This document shows, piece by piece, positions 15,204 through 24,105 of a DNA stretch of 34,158 nucleotides. The position numbers were made by a program, and so were the translations under genes. Source of the stretch: a virus; the IMG/VR virus record IMGVR_UViG_3300017744_000063, positions 1-34,158 of that record; one strand, given 5' to 3'. The notes under the pieces are model-generated. The model saw only the letters and a program-made list of their open reading frames with translations, was not told the DNA's origin and ran no database searches. Position 1 is the stretch's first letter; each line of letters begins with the position of its first letter.

Positions 15204-15432
15204 GAACGTATTGTTCGCTCAGATTCACGACTTAGTGTACCATGGAGGCGGTGGATTCATACACTCGGAAGTATATAATATGCCAGTTTGGTTAAGACGT
15301 TTTCACACTCATAAAATAAGTGAATGGAATACAAAACAAAATGAAGAAATTGAAAAAGCTAAAGGAAAATCAACTCCTTCTAAAAAACCAACAGGACCTA
15401 ACATAAGTCCATCATCAACATATAATTTTTAA
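15124..15432 (+). CDS. Chaperone extension (gp51-like), probably made by +1/-2 frameshift
   Basis: This frame is open from before 15118 to 15432. The part before about 15196 overlaps the gp26-like gene and has no recognisable character, whereas the part after it is clearly protein-like: YRNVLFAQIHDLVYHGGGG, FIHSEVYNMPVWLRRFHTHK and a charged Lys/Glu helix. The pattern of Q-I-H-D-L-x-Y-H-G, V-Y-N-M-P-x-W-L-R-x-F is what I expect of the second half of a T4-like chaperone. No convincing start codon exists at the junction; the nominal start given here (ATG 15124) lies inside the upstream gene. A -1 shift at the T run reaches TGA after two codons, so only +1 or -2 joins the two. Separate initiation remains possible. 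Confidence 0.6.
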   Translation: MRVKTGISKNLQYLLALTFFGLTPSYRNVLFAQIHDLVYHGGGGFIHSEVYNMPVWLRRFHTHKISEWNTKQNEEIEKAKGKSTPSKKPTGPNISPSSTYNF

Positions 15433-15433
15433 T

Positions 15434-15465
15434 CAAAGACATCATCGATGTCTTTGTTTTTTTTT
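15434..15465 (+). terminator. Intrinsic terminator after the chaperone gene
   Basis: A nine-base stem (CAAAGACAT at 15434-15442 with ATGTCTTTG at 15448-15456), loop CATCG, followed by nine Ts (15457-15465). It directly follows the stop at 15432. Confidence 0.88.
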
Positions 15466-15484
15466 ATATTTATAACCATAACAC
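15465..15484 (+). promoter_or_regulatory. Putative late promoter ahead of the tape measure gene
   Basis: TATATTTATA follows the terminator T-tract without a gap; the box TATTTATA is at 15467-15474, 21 bases before the ATG at 15496. Downstream bases are ACCATAACACC, a weaker match to GAACAA than at other copies. Confidence 0.45.
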
Positions 15485-15495
15485 CTTAATTACAA

Positions 15496-17649
15496 ATGGA
15501 CGAAGAAGATAAAATTTCAAAAGAAGATTTAGATAATCAGAAAAAATCTGAACAAAATGAATTATCTATTAAGCAGGTTTTAAATGATCAATTAAAAGCC
15601 CTTAAAGAAATAGCAGGTGCAAAAGCTGAATCTGTTGATCTTTCTAAACAAGTTCTTCGTTTCCATAGAGAAGTAGATGGATATATAGGTGAAGAATTTG
15701 ATAAAACTAAAGAAGTTGTAAGAGAACGTGATGCAATTAATAAAAATTTAAAACACACGGCTAGATTAGAAAAAGAAGTAAGAGATGAGGTTAGTCGTTT
15801 AAATGAGTTAGCTAAAGAAGGTGATGAATTAGCTGGAGATGAAGCTAATAATTTAAGAGAAAAATTAGATATTTTAAATGACATAAAAGCAGGATTAAAG
15901 GAAGAAGAAAAATCTAGAATTCAAATAAACGATAAAATGGGAATATTTGATAATGTCATTCGTGGTATTAAAGATATACCTTTTATTGGTGAATTAGGAT
16001 TAGCAGATGATTTATTAGAATCTATGCAATTAGCTGCTCAAAATGGTAAAAATGTATTTGTTGAAGGTTTTAAGTCAATAAAAGATGCTTTTTTAGAAGC
16101 TTTAGGCCCATTAATATTTGCAGCTACAATAAAATCTGTTATGGAAATTAGTAATCAGATTAGAGATGTAGGAAGAAATCTAGCAATAAGTAAAGTAGAA
16201 GCAGGTATGTTTAGGGCAGAATTAGGATTTGCATCTGCTACCTCTAATGACATATTAGCTACTTCTGAAGGTTTAATAGAAGCTAATATGCAATTAAACC
16301 AAATTAGGGGAACAGGAGTTAAATTTACTACTCAACAACTTTTAGATGTAAATAGATTACTTAAAGCTGAAGTTTTAACTGTAGAAGCAGCAGGAGAATT
16401 ATCTAGATTAGCTAGTGTAACGGGTCAAGGTATAAGAGAAGCTTACTTAAATCAAATAGATGGAGTATTAGCAGCAGAAAAGGAATCTGGAGTAAGATTA
16501 GACATTAAAACCACATTAGAAGCTACAAATAAAGTATCTGGTCAACTTAGAGCTCAATTAGGAGCTAATCCTGCATTAATAGCTGAATCAGTAGCCCAAG
16601 CCAAAGCCTTAGGAATGGAATTAGAAGATGTAGCTGCAGCAGGAAGAGCACTATTAGATTTTGAATCATCTATTACTAATGAATTAGAAGCAGAATTATT
16701 AATTGGTAAACAACTTAATTTAGAAAGAGCAAGAGCAGCAGCATTAACGGGTGATTATCAAACACTAACAGAAGAAATCAATAAAAACGTAGGTGATTTT
16801 TATGAATTTAGTAAATTAAATGTTTTACAACAAGATGCTTTAGCTAAATCTGTAGGTATGTCAACAGATGCTTTATCTGATCAATTATTACAAAAAGCAG
16901 ATTTAAATAAATTAGCACAACAAGCAAGAGACGAAGGTAGAGATGATATAGCTAAAAATTTAGAACAATTATCAGTAGGAGATAAATTAAATGCTAATAT
17001 GGACAGACTTAAATCTATATTTGGTGATATATTAGGTATTGTAACTCCTTTAGTTGAATTGTTTGGTGGAATGGTACAATTTATAAGTGAATCTACAGCA
17101 GCTATTGTTATATTATCAGGTGCATTAGGTGCAATGGCAGCTAAACAAGCATATTCAGCTGTACTTTCTATAGGAAAAGCGGTAGCAGATATATTTTCAG
17201 GAAATGCTAAATTTGGTCTTCCAGGGGTAGCAATGTCTCTAGGTGCTGTAGGAGCTATGATGGCAGCTATAGCATCTGCCAAAAGTGTAAAACTAGCAGA
17301 AGGAGGTATAATAGAACCTACACCTGGTGGTACTTTAGCTACAATTGGAGAAGCAGGGGAAGCAGAAGCTGTTATACCTTTAAGTAAATTAGAACAATTA
17401 GGTTTTGGTGCACCACCACCACCTATGCCCCCACCTGTTCCATCACCTTTAATTCCACCACCACCACCAATTATGGAATCTAAGGGAATAAATAAAGATG
17501 ATTTAATAACAGCTTTAAGAACAGTTGAAAAAGAAAAAACAAAACAAAGTTTAATAATAAGAGAAAAAGATTCAAATTATGCTGATGCAAATCCTATGAA
17601 TAATCAAGGAGATAGCTACCAGATAAAATATGAAACAAGTTTTAGTTAA
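15496..17649 (+). CDS. Tail tape measure protein
   Basis: The protein has 717 residues. It is nearly all helical: a charged coiled-coil N-terminal third (KEVRDEVSRLNELAKEGDEL), a hydrophobic segment near 202-215 (ALGPLIFAATIKSV), a long middle helix rich in Ala/Leu/Glu, and two further hydrophobic segments near 535-550 (AAIVILSGALGAMAA) and 577-595 (GVAMSLGAVGAMMAA). Then follows AEGGIIEPTPGG...IGEAGEAEAVIPL (about 600-628), a motif typical of the C-terminal end of tape measure proteins, and a poly-proline segment at about 640-659. The protein sets tail length, is threaded inside the tube, and is thought to leave with the DNA and aid passage through the inner membrane. Position after the chaperone pair agrees. 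It corresponds in role to T4 gp29 (590 residues). Confidence 0.87.
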   Translation: MDEEDKISKEDLDNQKKSEQNELSIKQVLNDQLKALKEIAGAKAESVDLSKQVLRFHREVDGYIGEEFDKTKEVVRERDAINKNLKHTARLEKEVRDEVSRLNELAKEGDELAGDEANNLREKLDILNDIKAGLKEEEKSRIQINDKMGIFDNVIRGIKDIPFIGELGLADDLLESMQLAAQNGKNVFVEGFKSIKDAFLEALGPLIFAATIKSVMEISNQIRDVGRNLAISKVEAGMFRAELGFASATSNDILATSEGLIEANMQLNQIRGTGVKFTTQQLLDVNRLLKAEVLTVEAAGELSRLASVTGQGIREAYLNQIDGVLAAEKESGVRLDIKTTLEATNKVSGQLRAQLGANPALIAESVAQAKALGMELEDVAAAGRALLDFESSITNELEAELLIGKQLNLERARAAALTGDYQTLTEEINKNVGDFYEFSKLNVLQQDALAKSVGMSTDALSDQLLQKADLNKLAQQARDEGRDDIAKNLEQLSVGDKLNANMDRLKSIFGDILGIVTPLVELFGGMVQFISESTAAIVILSGALGAMAAKQAYSAVLSIGKAVADIFSGNAKFGLPGVAMSLGAVGAMMAAIASAKSVKLAEGGIIEPTPGGTLATIGEAGEAEAVIPLSKLEQLGFGAPPPPMPPPVPSPLIPPPPPIMESKGINKDDLITALRTVEKEKTKQSLIIREKDSNYADANPMNNQGDSYQIKYETSFS

Positions 17650-17668
17650 TTTATATGTATAATAAACA
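17650..17668 (+). promoter_or_regulatory. Putative late promoter variant (TATATGTATA)
   Basis: TATATGTATA at 17652-17661, followed by ATAAACAAAAA, 21 bases before the ATG at 17683. Same box as at 10351 and 14413. Confidence 0.4.
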
Positions 17669-17682
17669 AAAATAATAAAATT

Positions 17683-18192
17683 ATGGCATTAGTAGAAATG
17701 AAATCAGTATTTGATAGACAAGTAAAAGGAGTAGAAGGAGCTAACGTAGGTGTTACTAATCCTTCTGACGGGAATTTTTACACAAATGAAGGATCAACTG
17801 ATTCTCCTTTTGATTCAGACGATCATATGGTAGATTTATTAACAAAAGATGTATTAAGTGAAAATTCAGGTGTAACTCACCAAAAATCTCCAAACCAATC
17901 AGACTTTCAAGATTTAGATGCTGTTGATGGGGGTAATGGATATTTTCATGGTGTAGCTAATCCAGGAAAGTATCAAGGTAAACAATTAGGAAACCCTGGA
18001 AAAGATTTACATGAAGCAATGTTAACCCAAGCATACACTAATAATGGAATAACAGTAGGACCATCACCTGGACCTTCAGGCTATTCAGAATTTCAAGATT
18101 TAGATAAAATTCTTCCTAGTGGAAATGAATCATTAGGACAATTTGGAGGACCTTACGCATATGGAGTAGGACCTTCAGACGGGTATTACTAA
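17683..18192 (+). CDS. Small structural protein with an EMKS N-terminus
   Basis: The protein has 169 residues and I do not recognise a family. It is rich in Gly, Pro, Asp and Ser and looks extended. Two internal copies of [D/E]FQDLD occur (SDFQDLDAVDGGNGYFHG and YSEFQDLDKILPSGN). The first residues, MALVEMKSVFDRQ, resemble those of the next gene, MGLKEMKSDLRSG, suggesting that both dock on the same partner through this peptide. The place between tape measure and baseplate genes fits a tail-tip or baseplate part. There is no catalytic motif, signal peptide or membrane segment. Function unknown. Confidence 0.65.
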   Translation: MALVEMKSVFDRQVKGVEGANVGVTNPSDGNFYTNEGSTDSPFDSDDHMVDLLTKDVLSENSGVTHQKSPNQSDFQDLDAVDGGNGYFHGVANPGKYQGKQLGNPGKDLHEAMLTQAYTNNGITVGPSPGPSGYSEFQDLDKILPSGNESLGQFGGPYAYGVGPSDGYY

Positions 18193-18207
18193 AAAACTAT
18201 ATAAATA

Positions 18208-20079
18208 ATGGGGTTAAAAGAAATGAAATCAGATCTAAGATCTGGATTAGATTATCCAGATGGAGGTGCTTGGGGGGGAGGACCTGTTCAAAGACCCCTT
18301 ATGACTAAACCCCTAATAGATTTTTCTGGAAATATAGGAAGTGCTATAGACACTGTTACAGATGGTTTTATAAGAGGAGGAGTTGCAACAGGTATAGAAA
18401 GACGTCTTACAGATGTTGCAAGAATAGGTAAATATTTAATTACTCCCCAAGGAATATCTTTTATAGCAAAACAAGTAGGCCTTCAACAATCAAATCCTAG
18501 AATGGATGGTCATACACTATCTGAGAATAAAGGAGCTGGAGGTGGTGGTTTTATTGATGGATTAAAAAATATGTTAGTAGGTTCTCCTGCTAATCAAAGA
18601 ACATACACCCCTTTAACAACATTAGCTTCAATAGGAACTGTAGGAACAGGAATATATTTTGATAGAGAAGGATTAATCCCCGGAAAACATCTAGGATACA
18701 TAGACGCAGATGGACGTACAATAGCAGGGGTAGAAACATCAAATTTATTTGCTGATTCTGTAGAGGGAAACCAAACAAATAGATTACTTCATTTTTATGA
18801 AAATAAAATACTAGCTCCTTTAAATAGTAGTCCTGCATTAGGAGGTTTTGGTGAAGAATTATATTCTTATGGTGGTGGACCAGATTCTTTTTATGGAATA
18901 GGTAAAACTACAATAAGAAGATACACAGATACAGGAGGAGCAATTAATTATAAAGATCATGATTTAAATGGCAAAACAACAGTATTAAATTTTTTACAAA
19001 CTTTAGCAAAACCTGGTTTTGATTACTCTAAAAGAACAAAAGATCAAAATAGAACATTTAATAGAGAATCAAGAATAGGTTTAGGTAATCCAGGAGCTAA
19101 ATCTATTGATGGATTTAGAGATAATTATATTAATCAAACAAATGAAGATGGTTCTTTAAATTACAATGTTTACGCTGAAGGAAAAGTAGACAAAGTAAAC
19201 ATGATGGATATTGTTGATATTAAATCAGGTGATTTTAGAGGTGATGGTTTTAGAGATATGATTCGTTTTAGATTTGAAGCTATTAAACAAGCATCCCCAA
19301 CTCAAGCAGAAGCAATGGTATTTAGAGCATTTTTAGATGATTTTAGTGATAACTATTCTGCTAATCATAATGAAATTAAATATAATGGTAGAGCAGAAAA
19401 TTTTTACACATATAATTCATTTAATCGTGATATAAGTTTAAGTTTTAAAATAGCAGCTCAATCTCGTCATGAAATGATGCCTTTATATAGAAAATTAAAT
19501 TTTTTAGCAAGTAATACTGCTCCTGAATATTCTGAAGGAGGAAGAATAATGACTCCTTATATAAGATTAACAGTAGGAAGTTATTTAAATAGAGTTCCAG
19601 GAGTATTAAAATCAATAGGAATAAAATGGCAAAAAGATTATCCTTGGGAAATTTCAATAGATAGTCCTGAAGGAGGAATGGATTCTCATATGTTAGTATT
19701 ACCACATGTTTTAGATATTAATGTTAGTTTCCAACCAATTCACAATTTCTTACCACAGAAAGGTACAAGAAACTCTCCATTTATACTTCCACATTGGGAT
19801 CAAAGAGATGGTCACTTAAAACCACTACAAAAATGGATGAATCTTACTTCAGACACTAAAGAAAAAGCAAGCAGACTTGGAGCTTCTAAACTTCATGTGC
19901 CTGAAGAAATACCAAGTAAAGAACCAACAAAACTACCTGTAGAAGAACCAGATATGACACCAATACAAGCTACAGCACCACCAACTACACCTCCTCCTCC
20001 TAAAGCATCAAATTCAGGAGCTCCAACTGATAGTAATGAAGATGCAGCAGAAGACAGACTAAGAGGAGTTAAACAATAA
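18208..20079 (+). CDS. Baseplate protein, candidate tube-initiation (gp48/gp54 role)
   Basis: The protein has 623 residues. The N-terminal part (to about 150) is Gly-rich and extended, with MGLKEMKS at its start. The C-terminal 250 residues form the conserved domain: MVFRAFLDDFSDNYSAN, then NFYTYNSFNRDISLSFKIAA, EMMPLYRKLNFLAS, LTVGSYLNRVPGVLKSIGI, YPWEISID and PIHNFLPQKG. The layout of paired strands with a PLY.KLNFLAS helix suits proteins that join the tube to the baseplate. The final 70 residues are a Pro/Thr/Ser-rich tail. I know this domain from marine phage structural proteins but cannot name a T4 orthologue; its place between tape measure and gp53-like/hub genes suggests the gp48/gp54 role. 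A virion protein is likely; the precise role is inference. Confidence 0.65.
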   Translation: MGLKEMKSDLRSGLDYPDGGAWGGGPVQRPLMTKPLIDFSGNIGSAIDTVTDGFIRGGVATGIERRLTDVARIGKYLITPQGISFIAKQVGLQQSNPRMDGHTLSENKGAGGGGFIDGLKNMLVGSPANQRTYTPLTTLASIGTVGTGIYFDREGLIPGKHLGYIDADGRTIAGVETSNLFADSVEGNQTNRLLHFYENKILAPLNSSPALGGFGEELYSYGGGPDSFYGIGKTTIRRYTDTGGAINYKDHDLNGKTTVLNFLQTLAKPGFDYSKRTKDQNRTFNRESRIGLGNPGAKSIDGFRDNYINQTNEDGSLNYNVYAEGKVDKVNMMDIVDIKSGDFRGDGFRDMIRFRFEAIKQASPTQAEAMVFRAFLDDFSDNYSANHNEIKYNGRAENFYTYNSFNRDISLSFKIAAQSRHEMMPLYRKLNFLASNTAPEYSEGGRIMTPYIRLTVGSYLNRVPGVLKSIGIKWQKDYPWEISIDSPEGGMDSHMLVLPHVLDINVSFQPIHNFLPQKGTRNSPFILPHWDQRDGHLKPLQKWMNLTSDTKEKASRLGASKLHVPEEIPSKEPTKLPVEEPDMTPIQATAPPTTPPPPKASNSGAPTDSNEDAAEDRLRGVKQ

Positions 20080-20085
20080 TAATAT

Positions 20086-20394
20086 ATGTCATATAGATCT
20101 CAAAATATAAAATTAAAATTAAACATTAAAGATAGAAAAAGATATTACTTAAATGTAAAATATCCAGAAATTCCTCTTTCTTTTGAGGATATTTATGTTA
20201 CTACTACTTCAGGAGACAGATTAGACAATTTAGCACATCAATTTTATCAAGATGTGGATTTATGGTGGGTTATTACTATAGCAAATCCAGGTGTTATAAG
20301 AAGAGATAGTTTTAATTTAAAACCTGGTATAGAAATTAGAATCCCACAAAATATAGAAAACATATTAGAAGATTTTGAAAAAATAAATAAATAA
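20086..20394 (+). CDS. gp53-like baseplate wedge protein with LysM-like domain
   Basis: The protein has 102 residues. Residues about 38-95 read TTSGDRLDNLAHQFYQDVDLWWVITIANPG and then LKPGIEIRIPQNIE. This is a LysM-like pattern (GD.L..LA..FY.....WW.I..AN....... L.PG..I.IP) and parallels T4 gp53 (PRPEELANAIYGNPQLYWVLLMCND). In contractile tails, proteins with this fold join the inner baseplate wedge to the hub and need not bind peptidoglycan. The short basic N-terminus (KLKLNIKDRKRYYLNVKYPE) probably adds an extended strand. The gene is six bases after one baseplate gene and three before the hub gene. Confidence 0.72.
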   Translation: MSYRSQNIKLKLNIKDRKRYYLNVKYPEIPLSFEDIYVTTTSGDRLDNLAHQFYQDVDLWWVITIANPGVIRRDSFNLKPGIEIRIPQNIENILEDFEKINK

Positions 20395-20397
20395 GTT

Positions 20398-23300
20398 ATG
20401 TCAATATTTCAAGAAAGCTTCCAGCCTTATGTAGATCTTCAATTAAAAATTAGAGAAGCTATATTAAAACATGGAAATACAAGAAGTAGATTTGGAAGTC
20501 CTAATTTAATAATAGGAAAAGGAGATAAATCAAAAAAAGTAAAAATAAAACAAGGTTCTTTTTACACTAACACTGTAGAACGTCAATGTACTGTTAGAAT
20601 GGCTTCTGGGGTTGATATTGATGGTTCTTCTGACACAGCTAAAACTTTTATTTTAGAAGGAGGAACTACTAAAAAAGGAGGAGGACAAAGAGATGGATTT
20701 ATGCATGGTAATAGAAAAGGAAACGCATATGGATCTCCAGAAATATTTGCAGACGCAAAAGATGATTTTGGTATAGTACCAATGCCTGGTATTGTAGATG
20801 CTAATATAAGAACAAAATCAGCCTATGGTTCACTTAGGGAAGCACAAGTTAATTTTGTTTGTCATAATAGACGTCAACTTGAAGTTTTAGAAAGATTATA
20901 TATGAGGCCAGGATTTCCTTTATTAGTAGAATGGCAATGGACTCCCTATGTTGATAATAATGGAAATATTCAAAAACGAGTTAAATCATTAAGTAGTAAT
21001 GGGGGAATGTTTTGGAATAAAACATCAACTTTTAATAAAATGCAGGATCAAATTCATAAATATAAAAGCCAAACAGGGGGTAATTATGATGGATTCATAG
21101 GAATTTGTAAAAATTTTGATTTTAAAGCTACACCAGCTGGAGGATATGAATGTACTACTGAAATAATTTCAACAGGAGAAGTAATAGATGGTTTAAAAGG
21201 AAAAAGAGACGGATATAAAATACAAACAGAAAATGATACAGAAGCAAGAGAATTAGATAATTTTGAATTTTTCTTAGAAGCTATAAAACAATACACTATT
21301 AATATAGATCAATTTGAAGAAATATCGGACATGTATGTTTCTAATTATGAAGTAAAAAATCCAGATTCTGATAAAGTTTGGAATACTAATGTTGAATTAT
21401 TTAAACATTTTCAATTATTAGCTACTACTATAGCTCCTGAATCTGCTCAAATATTTGAAGCATTAACAGTAAAACAATTAGAAGGTATTAAGAAAAAAGA
21501 AGGAGAGGCCTTAGTAGAAGAATATAGAGAAGATAATGGAAAAACAATTGATCCTAGAGATGGAAAATTAGGAATAAGACACACATTTCATGGCCGTACA
21601 GATGAAGGAAAAAAATATGAAAGTGAATTAAAAAGAATAGATTCTATTTTAAATCGTTTTATTATTAAAAAAGGAGAAACTATATCTGTACAAGCTGATA
21701 TTGAACAAGTTAAAGTTGATGATAAAGAATATGGTTCACCTAATACTTATGTTAGGTGGGATTTTCTTGCAAATTTAATTAATACACATGTTTTAGAAGA
21801 ATATAAACCAAAAGAAAATATATCAGAAATAAATTGGACACAAAAAGTTAAAGTACCAGGATTCTCAGAAGCATACAGTTATCTTGATTATACTACAACT
21901 TTAACATCTCCAGAAGTTAAAATCCCCCTAAAACAAAATGAAAAAGGGGAGGGAACAAACCACTTCCCCCTAAATAATATATTAGGTATATCTTTGGACC
22001 CAAGTAAATGTTTATTACCTCACCAAATAAATCAATTTTTAAAAGGAGAATATTTAGCTGATGGTGCTAGATGGAATGGAGATACTATTATATCTAAGGG
22101 AGATGCAGCAACAGCTGGTCCTTATAGTATTGGATTTACATATTTTAGTGTAGAATATTTATTAAAATTATATGCAAGTATGAGATATGATTCAGATGGT
22201 GCATTAAATAATAATTTTAAATTTTTAAATTTTTTAAAAAGATTATGGGAAGAAGATGTAAATAATTCTTGTGCAGGAACACATAATTTTTTAATTCATC
22301 ATGATAAAGAAAATACATCAAGTATAAGAGTAATTGATTTACTATTTCAATCAGGAACAAAACCAGATGGTTTAGGTCTACAACCAGAAGATCTTTATGA
22401 ATTTCACATTCAAGATACTAATTCTATAGTTAGAGATTTTAATTTTAATTCTACAATTCCTAGTGCTTTATCATCTACAATGGCAATAGTAGCTCAAGAT
22501 CCTAGATCTATAGGAGACGTAGAAAGTGTAACAGCTAATGCTCTTAATAAAAATCTTACTAGTAGATTTTCCGATTTTAATAATGCTTATGATTTTACTG
22601 AAGAAAATATCCAAGCAAGAAAAGATAAAGAAATTGATGTAATAAAAACAGCAAGAAAATTATTTTTTTATAATGCAAATTCTTTAACAGGAGCATATAA
22701 TAAAACAGAAAAACAACTTTCTAAAGGTGAAACTAATAATCCTGATTATTCATCTGTTCAACAAGCAATGAAAAATTATAAACAATTAAATGATTTAGTA
22801 GAATGGTTACAAACTAGATATCCTTTAACTAATGAAAAAAAGGAAGAATTTAAAATTGATGATAAAATAATGGCAGGGGCTTTAAGGAAAAATATAAAAA
22901 TAACTAAATCAGCAATAATTCCTTTACAATTTCAATGTTTATTAGATGGTATAGGAGGGGTAATAATAGGTAATGTATTTAGAGTAGATAAAAAACGACT
23001 TCCTAAAGGATACCAAGGGGATGATATAGCTTTTATAGTACATGCTGAAAGTCAAACAATAACATCAGGACAAGATTGGACAACAGAAATATCAGGACAA
23101 TTAGTATTATTAGATATACCACAATCTGAAGAATTAATGACTGGAACAATAATTTCTCCAGGTGATATTGCTATAAAAGGTAGTGATTTAGAAGGTGAAA
23201 ACTCTCCGACACCAAATGCAGATATGCTTAGAGGAGCTTTAAAACACTTTGGGTATCGTGAAAAAGATAATTTTGATTATGTTGAAGGAATACATGCACA

Positions 23301-24090
23301 AATATCTACTTTTGGAGATATAGGTGATGAGATAAGAGATGCAATTGTATCTATTTTATATAAAATTTCAAATTGTTTCCTTAAACTCCCAAAAGAACAA
23401 CGCCCTATAATAATGATAACAGGGGGTAATGATAGAAAATCTAAAACTAGACATACTTTAGGAAACGCTATTGATTTTAAAATAGATAAATTTTATGATC
23501 CAAAACAAGAAAAATTAGTAAAACTTAGACCTGCTTTTGAAGAAATTTATGGAACAATAAGTGAACAAAAGAAAATAATTCATAATAAAGATTTTGAAAA
23601 TGCAGATTTACAAAAATTAGGAGGAGGAATTTCAGCTGAAGGAAATGATTTTGAATTAAATTTTGAAGATAATGTAACTAAAAGAGCTATAGATAACACA
23701 ATAGCAACTATTGATAGTATATTAAAAGGATTTGCAGGAAATGCATCTGCAGAAGGAAGATTAAGATATCTTAACGAATATAATTACCCATCTAAACATG
23801 CTACGGGACCTCATTTTCATGTATCTGTAGGACCTCCTAATGCTTCTGAAGGGGGACCAGGTAGTTTTACTAATAGTAGTGCTCCTCAAAATTACACAGG
23901 AAGAAAACAAGAAGGTGGTTTAGATAATTTAACTTTAGCTCAGAAAACAGTTAATGAGGGGAATTTAGTTTTCTATAGAGATGAATTCCAACCAATTACA
24001 GGATATGATATTCGTACTCTTCATGGAGATTTTTATTCAGGACATTGGTTGGCAGATGAAAATGATACTGCAACTAGTCAAGGAAGATAA
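20398..24090 (+). CDS. Baseplate hub protein with C-terminal LAS-type (M15-like) peptidase domain
   Basis: The protein has 1230 residues. The N-terminal third is hub-like: FYTNTVERQCTVRMASGVDI, then VPMPGIVDANIRTKSAYGSL and EAQVNFVCHNRRQLEVLERL, MRPGFPLLVEWQW. The middle (about 430-900) is a long structural region. Near the C-terminus lies a metallopeptidase signature: RHTLGNAIDF with H1019 and D1026 (H-x6-D), and GPHFHVSVG with H1139 and H1141 (HxH), in the order expected of LAS enzymes (lysostaphin, D-Ala-D-Ala peptidase, hedgehog), which bind one zinc. The flanking MITGGNDRKSKTR...G.A.DF text is also typical of M15. The likely role is local cutting of peptidoglycan cross-links or peptides during tail penetration, in place of the T4 gp5 lysozyme. 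Metal binding and activity are inferred from motifs alone. Confidence 0.75.
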   Translation: MSIFQESFQPYVDLQLKIREAILKHGNTRSRFGSPNLIIGKGDKSKKVKIKQGSFYTNTVERQCTVRMASGVDIDGSSDTAKTFILEGGTTKKGGGQRDGFMHGNRKGNAYGSPEIFADAKDDFGIVPMPGIVDANIRTKSAYGSLREAQVNFVCHNRRQLEVLERLYMRPGFPLLVEWQWTPYVDNNGNIQKRVKSLSSNGGMFWNKTSTFNKMQDQIHKYKSQTGGNYDGFIGICKNFDFKATPAGGYECTTEIISTGEVIDGLKGKRDGYKIQTENDTEARELDNFEFFLEAIKQYTINIDQFEEISDMYVSNYEVKNPDSDKVWNTNVELFKHFQLLATTIAPESAQIFEALTVKQLEGIKKKEGEALVEEYREDNGKTIDPRDGKLGIRHTFHGRTDEGKKYESELKRIDSILNRFIIKKGETISVQADIEQVKVDDKEYGSPNTYVRWDFLANLINTHVLEEYKPKENISEINWTQKVKVPGFSEAYSYLDYTTTLTSPEVKIPLKQNEKGEGTNHFPLNNILGISLDPSKCLLPHQINQFLKGEYLADGARWNGDTIISKGDAATAGPYSIGFTYFSVEYLLKLYASMRYDSDGALNNNFKFLNFLKRLWEEDVNNSCAGTHNFLIHHDKENTSSIRVIDLLFQSGTKPDGLGLQPEDLYEFHIQDTNSIVRDFNFNSTIPSALSSTMAIVAQDPRSIGDVESVTANALNKNLTSRFSDFNNAYDFTEENIQARKDKEIDVIKTARKLFFYNANSLTGAYNKTEKQLSKGETNNPDYSSVQQAMKNYKQLNDLVEWLQTRYPLTNEKKEEFKIDDKIMAGALRKNIKITKSAIIPLQFQCLLDGIGGVIIGNVFRVDKKRLPKGYQGDDIAFIVHAESQTITSGQDWTTEISGQLVLLDIPQSEELMTGTIISPGDIAIKGSDLEGENSPTPNADMLRGALKHFGYREKDNFDYVEGIHAQISTFGDIGDEIRDAIVSILYKISNCFLKLPKEQRPIIMITGGNDRKSKTRHTLGNAIDFKIDKFYDPKQEKLVKLRPAFEEIYGTISEQKKIIHNKDFENADLQKLGGGISAEGNDFELNFEDNVTKRAIDNTIATIDSILKGFAGNASAEGRLRYLNEYNYPSKHATGPHFHVSVGPPNASEGGPGSFTNSSAPQNYTGRKQEGGLDNLTLAQKTVNEGNLVFYRDEFQPITGYDIRTLHGDFYSGHWLADENDTATSQGR

Positions 24091-24105
24091 AAATAATATT
24101 AAATT

